Below the pieces are notes generated by a model that saw only the letters and a program-made list of their open reading frames with translations, did not search any database and was not told where the DNA came from. The position numbers were made by a program, and so were the translations under genes. Below are positions 4,966-7,048 of a stretch of DNA of 7,048 nucleotides, piece after piece (the first letter of the stretch is position 1; each line of letters opens with the position of its first letter). Origin of the DNA: CAVSUR01 sp052143655 (GTDB lineage: Bacteria; Actinomycetota; Actinomycetes; Streptosporangiales; Streptosporangiaceae); assembly GCA_052143655.1 (NCBI GenBank), contig JBKQSL010000524.1, positions 1 to 7,048 on the forward strand, given 5' to 3'.

Positions 4966-6204
4966 GTGAGCGGAGACCGTGAGCTGGACGTGGTGGTGTT
5001 CGGCGCGACCGGATTCGTCGGGCGGCTGGTGGCCGGCTATCTGGCCGGTCATGCGCCAGACGGCGTCCGCATCGGGCTCGCGGGACGGTCTGCGCAGCGG
5101 CTCGCCGATATCCGGGCGCGGCTCGGCGCTGCTGCGTCGGCCTGGCCGCTGCTGGTGGCTGATTCGGCGGACCCGGCATCGGTGGCGGCGCTTGCGCGCG
5201 CGGCCCGGGTAGTGGCGACCACGGCGGGGCCCTACCGCCGTCAGGGGCTTGGGCTCGTCGAGGCGTGCGCCAGCGCGGGCACCGACTACGCGGACCTGTC
5301 CGGTGAAGTGCTGTTCATCCGGGAGAGCATCGACCGCTGCCACGACGTGGCTGCGGGCACGGGCACGCGCATCGTGCACTGCTGCGGGTTCGACTCCGTT
5401 CCTTCCGACCTGGGCGTGCTGTTGCTGCATCAGGCGGCCCGCATGGACGGCACTGGTGACCTGGAGGGCACGACGCTCGTCGTGACGGGCTTGAGGGGCG
5501 GCATCAGCGCCGGGACGCTCGCATCGGGGATGGGACAGGCCGACGAGGCAGCGGCCAGCGCTGAGCGCCGCCGGGTGGTCGAGGACCCGTATGCGCTCAG
5601 CCCCGATCGCGCGGCCGAGCCCGATCTTGGCGTCGAGCGGGACCTGGACTGGGTCAGCTACGACTCCGGTCTGGGGCGCTGGGTCGGGCCGTTCCCCATG
5701 GCGGGCCTCAACACGCGCGTGGTGCGCCGCAGCAACGCCCTGCAGGACTGGGCCTATGGCCGCCGGCTCCGCTACCGGGAGGTCACCGGCTTCGGCACCA
5801 GCCCGGCCGCGGCCGCGCAGGCCACCGCGTTCGCCGCCGCGCTGAAGGCTGCGGCGGCAGGGCTCGCATTCGGGCCGTCCAGGGCGCTGCTCGGCCAGCT
5901 CCTGCCAGTACTCGGCGAGGGCCCCAGCGAAAAGACCCGCCGTACGGGCTTCTTCCGCATGCAGATCCACACCCGCACCTCGGCTGGCGTGCGGTACCTC
6001 GCCAGGATCGAAGCCCGGGGCGACCCGGGCTACGCCGCCACGTCGGTGATGCTCGGCGAAAGCGCGCTCTGCCTCGCGCTGGACCGTGACCGCCTGCCCG
6101 GCCGCGCCGGTGTCCTCACACCAGCGACGGCGATGGGCGCCGCGCTCGCCGGCCGGCTCAGATCGGCGGGTCACACCCTCGCGGTGCGACGGATCACCCA
6201 GTAA
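4966..6204 (+). CDS. saccharopine dehydrogenase-like NADP-binding protein (trans-acting enoyl reductase-like)
   Basis: A 412-residue protein with an N-terminal Rossmann fold. It shows GATGFVG at 13-19 directly after the first strand, and LAGRSAQRL at 38-46 at the end of the second strand, where Arg41-Ser42 favour NADP. Further family blocks are ATTAGPYRRQG at 84-94, YADLSGE at 108-114 and CCGFDSVPSDLG at 139-150. These match the actinobacterial saccharopine dehydrogenase-like family that includes mycobacterial trans-acting enoyl reductases of lipid polyketide synthesis, and the length fits. True saccharopine dehydrogenase (lysine metabolism) is unlikely. No polyketide synthase or lipid gene is in the window, so the substrate is unknown. 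Start: GTG at 4966-4968 with AGGA at 4955-4958; the first strand begins at residue 7, so little room exists for a later start. The longer open frame on the opposite strand is its shadow. It appears monocistronic. Confidence 0.92.
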   Translation: MSGDRELDVVVFGATGFVGRLVAGYLAGHAPDGVRIGLAGRSAQRLADIRARLGAAASAWPLLVADSADPASVAALARAARVVATTAGPYRRQGLGLVEACASAGTDYADLSGEVLFIRESIDRCHDVAAGTGTRIVHCCGFDSVPSDLGVLLLHQAARMDGTGDLEGTTLVVTGLRGGISAGTLASGMGQADEAAASAERRRVVEDPYALSPDRAAEPDLGVERDLDWVSYDSGLGRWVGPFPMAGLNTRVVRRSNALQDWAYGRRLRYREVTGFGTSPAAAAQATAFAAALKAAAAGLAFGPSRALLGQLLPVLGEGPSEKTRRTGFFRMQIHTRTSAGVRYLARIEARGDPGYAATSVMLGESALCLALDRDRLPGRAGVLTPATAMGAALAGRLRSAGHTLAVRRITQ

Positions 6205-6615
6205 CCGCGGCACCCGGCAGCACGCTCATGCGGCCCGCGCCGATGACAGGCCCAGCCGGTCAGACAGGCCCCTGCGGGCGAACGCAGCAGAACAACAATC
6301 ATGGCCGGCCAGCATGGGGGCGAGTGGATACATTCGAAACGCCCAGATCGGCGGATCTTGCTCGGCAAGTGGCAGCCGGAGTCGGCACAGAGCGTGACAT
6401 GAGGGCGGCGGGGGTCGGCGGGGAGATAGGGGTACGGATAGCCAGGCCGTCGGCGAAACGGTCTTGGTTTGGGTTGTTCGCAGCAGTGCGCAAGGTCTGC
6501 CGGAATTCACGGACGGACGGCCCGTCCAGGGGCGGCTTTCGTCACTGTCACGGTCAGTGTCCGGAGAGTGACGTTTGCTGTAGACCGATCGGGAAGCTGA
6601 ATCGAGGTGGTTGCG
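6205..6615. other. gap without a convincing gene, containing the promoter region of the last gene
   Basis: Open frames here on both strands lack recognisable domains. A direct repeat ACAGGCCC occurs at 6246-6253 and 6264-6271. A short hairpin (GGACGG 6511-6516 with CCGTCC 6522-6527, five-base loop) and an inverted repeat at 6540-6573 lie shortly before the ABC gene. TAGACC at 6581-6586 is a weak -10 candidate. No terminator with a T-run follows the reductase-like gene. Confidence 0.45.
6540..6573. repeat. nested inverted repeats upstream of the second ABC ATPase
   Basis: CGTCACT at 6540-6546 is inverted as AGTGACG at 6567-6573 with 20 bp between. Inside, CACTG at 6543-6547 is inverted as CAGTG at 6555-6559. 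The block lies about 45-75 bp before the start codon, next to a weak -10 candidate, so an operator for a dimeric regulator is a reasonable guess. No regulator gene is visible. Confidence 0.35.
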
Positions 6616-7048
6616 ATGAGCGCGCTGAAAGCTTCACGGCATGGACAGGACCGGACGGCGGACGGGAGCGACGGCGGGACCGCGATCTTGGCCCGCGGGC
6701 TGCGAAAGCGGTACCCGGACGTGGAGGCGGTGCGCGGGATCAATCTGACCGTGCGGACGGGTGAGATCTTTGCGTTCCTGGGGCCGAACGGGGCGGGGAA
6801 GACCACGACGGTCGAGATGCTGGAGGGCTACCGGCGCCGTGACGCGGGCGAGGTCACCGTGCTCGGGGCCGACCCGGCTCATCCTTCATTGGGGTGGCGG
6901 GCGCGCCTCGGGGTGGTGCTGCAGGCCTCTAAAATGCCAGACGAGCTGACCGTGCGGGAACTGGTGGAACGCTACGCCGGGTTCTACCCGCACCCGCGGG
7001 ACATCGGCGAGACGATCGAGCTGGCCGGCCTGGCGGACAAGCGGAAGT
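6616..7048 (+). CDS. ABC transporter ATP-binding protein, drug-export type, N-terminal part (cut by window edge)
   Basis: The first 144 residues are visible and the frame is open to the right edge. After a polar leader of about 22 residues comes AILARGLRKRYPDVEAVRGI, the usual first strand with the aromatic Tyr33. Walker A GPNGAGKTT is at 56-64, and Q-loop Gln103 is in GVVLQASKMPDELTVRE. The pattern matches ATPases of the DrrA/CcmA type (ABC-2 exporters of drugs, lipids or polysaccharides). The signature, Walker B and switch His lie beyond the window. The ATG at 6616-6618 follows GAGGTGG at 6604-6610 with a 5-nt spacer. It differs from the ATPase at the left end, which lacks the Q-loop Gln, so these are two different transporters. 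A permease gene would be expected just downstream. Confidence 0.93.
   Translation, partial: MSALKASRHGQDRTADGSDGGTAILARGLRKRYPDVEAVRGINLTVRTGEIFAFLGPNGAGKTTTVEMLEGYRRRDAGEVTVLGADPAHPSLGWRARLGVVLQASKMPDELTVRELVERYAGFYPHPRDIGETIELAGLADKRK

Noticed and set aside
4879..6213. A 444-codon open frame on the minus strand, longer than the opposing plus-strand gene
   Set aside because: The plus frame carries clear family motifs (GATGFVG, AGPY, CCGFDSVPSDLG), while this one is Arg/Ala/Gly-rich with no motif. Long antisense frames are common in GC-rich genes.
6226..6510. Minus-strand 94-codon ORF with Cys-, Leu- and Arg-rich sequence, considered as an insertion-sequence remnant
   Set aside because: No transposase motif or terminal repeat could be identified from the sequence alone.
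6228..6764. Plus-strand 178-codon ORF overlapping the start of the last ABC ATPase
   Set aside because: It runs into a different frame of a well-supported ABC gene and shows no recognisable domain.

Overview
This is a high-GC window with G/C-biased third codon positions, GTG starts and purine-rich Shine-Dalgarno (SD) sites. These features point to an actinobacterium, probably a soil-type filamentous or MAG-derived lineage; the exact taxon cannot be read from the sequence. I see no rRNA, tRNA or CRISPR array.

Left part (1-2120, minus strand): a probable operon read right to left. It holds an SDR oxidoreductase with a GTG start, a possible 39-codon leader ORF with a strong SD, an ABC ATPase, and the start of an ABC permease that runs off the left edge. 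The ATPase and permease overlap by 25 nt, and the permease SD is written inside ATPase codons, so the two are probably translationally coupled. A 162-bp divergent control region (2121-2282) with an inverted repeat separates this unit from the next one.

Middle part (2283-3749): decayed or rearranged genes. A plus-strand ORF begins as an SPFH/band-7 membrane protein but breaks off about 50 residues into the domain. It continues in frame with a tail resembling the C-terminus of the small ribbon-helix-helix proteins that often follow SPFH genes in actinobacteria. Facing it is a tyrosine recombinase pseudogene with a frameshift and an in-frame internal deletion that joins the first catalytic Arg region almost directly to the catalytic Tyr. 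About 235 bp without a gene lie between them.

Right part (3896-7048): a DinB/DUF664-type protein (minus), then 575 bp with no convincing gene, a saccharopine-dehydrogenase-like / trans-acting enoyl reductase-like protein (plus), and 411 bp with no convincing gene. Last is the start of a second ABC ATPase of the drug-export (DrrA-like) type, cut by the right edge.

The genes do not form one recognisable pathway. I found no convincing new system. The strongest observations are the chimeric SPFH ORF, the internally deleted recombinase beside it, and the possible leader ORF in front of the ABC genes.
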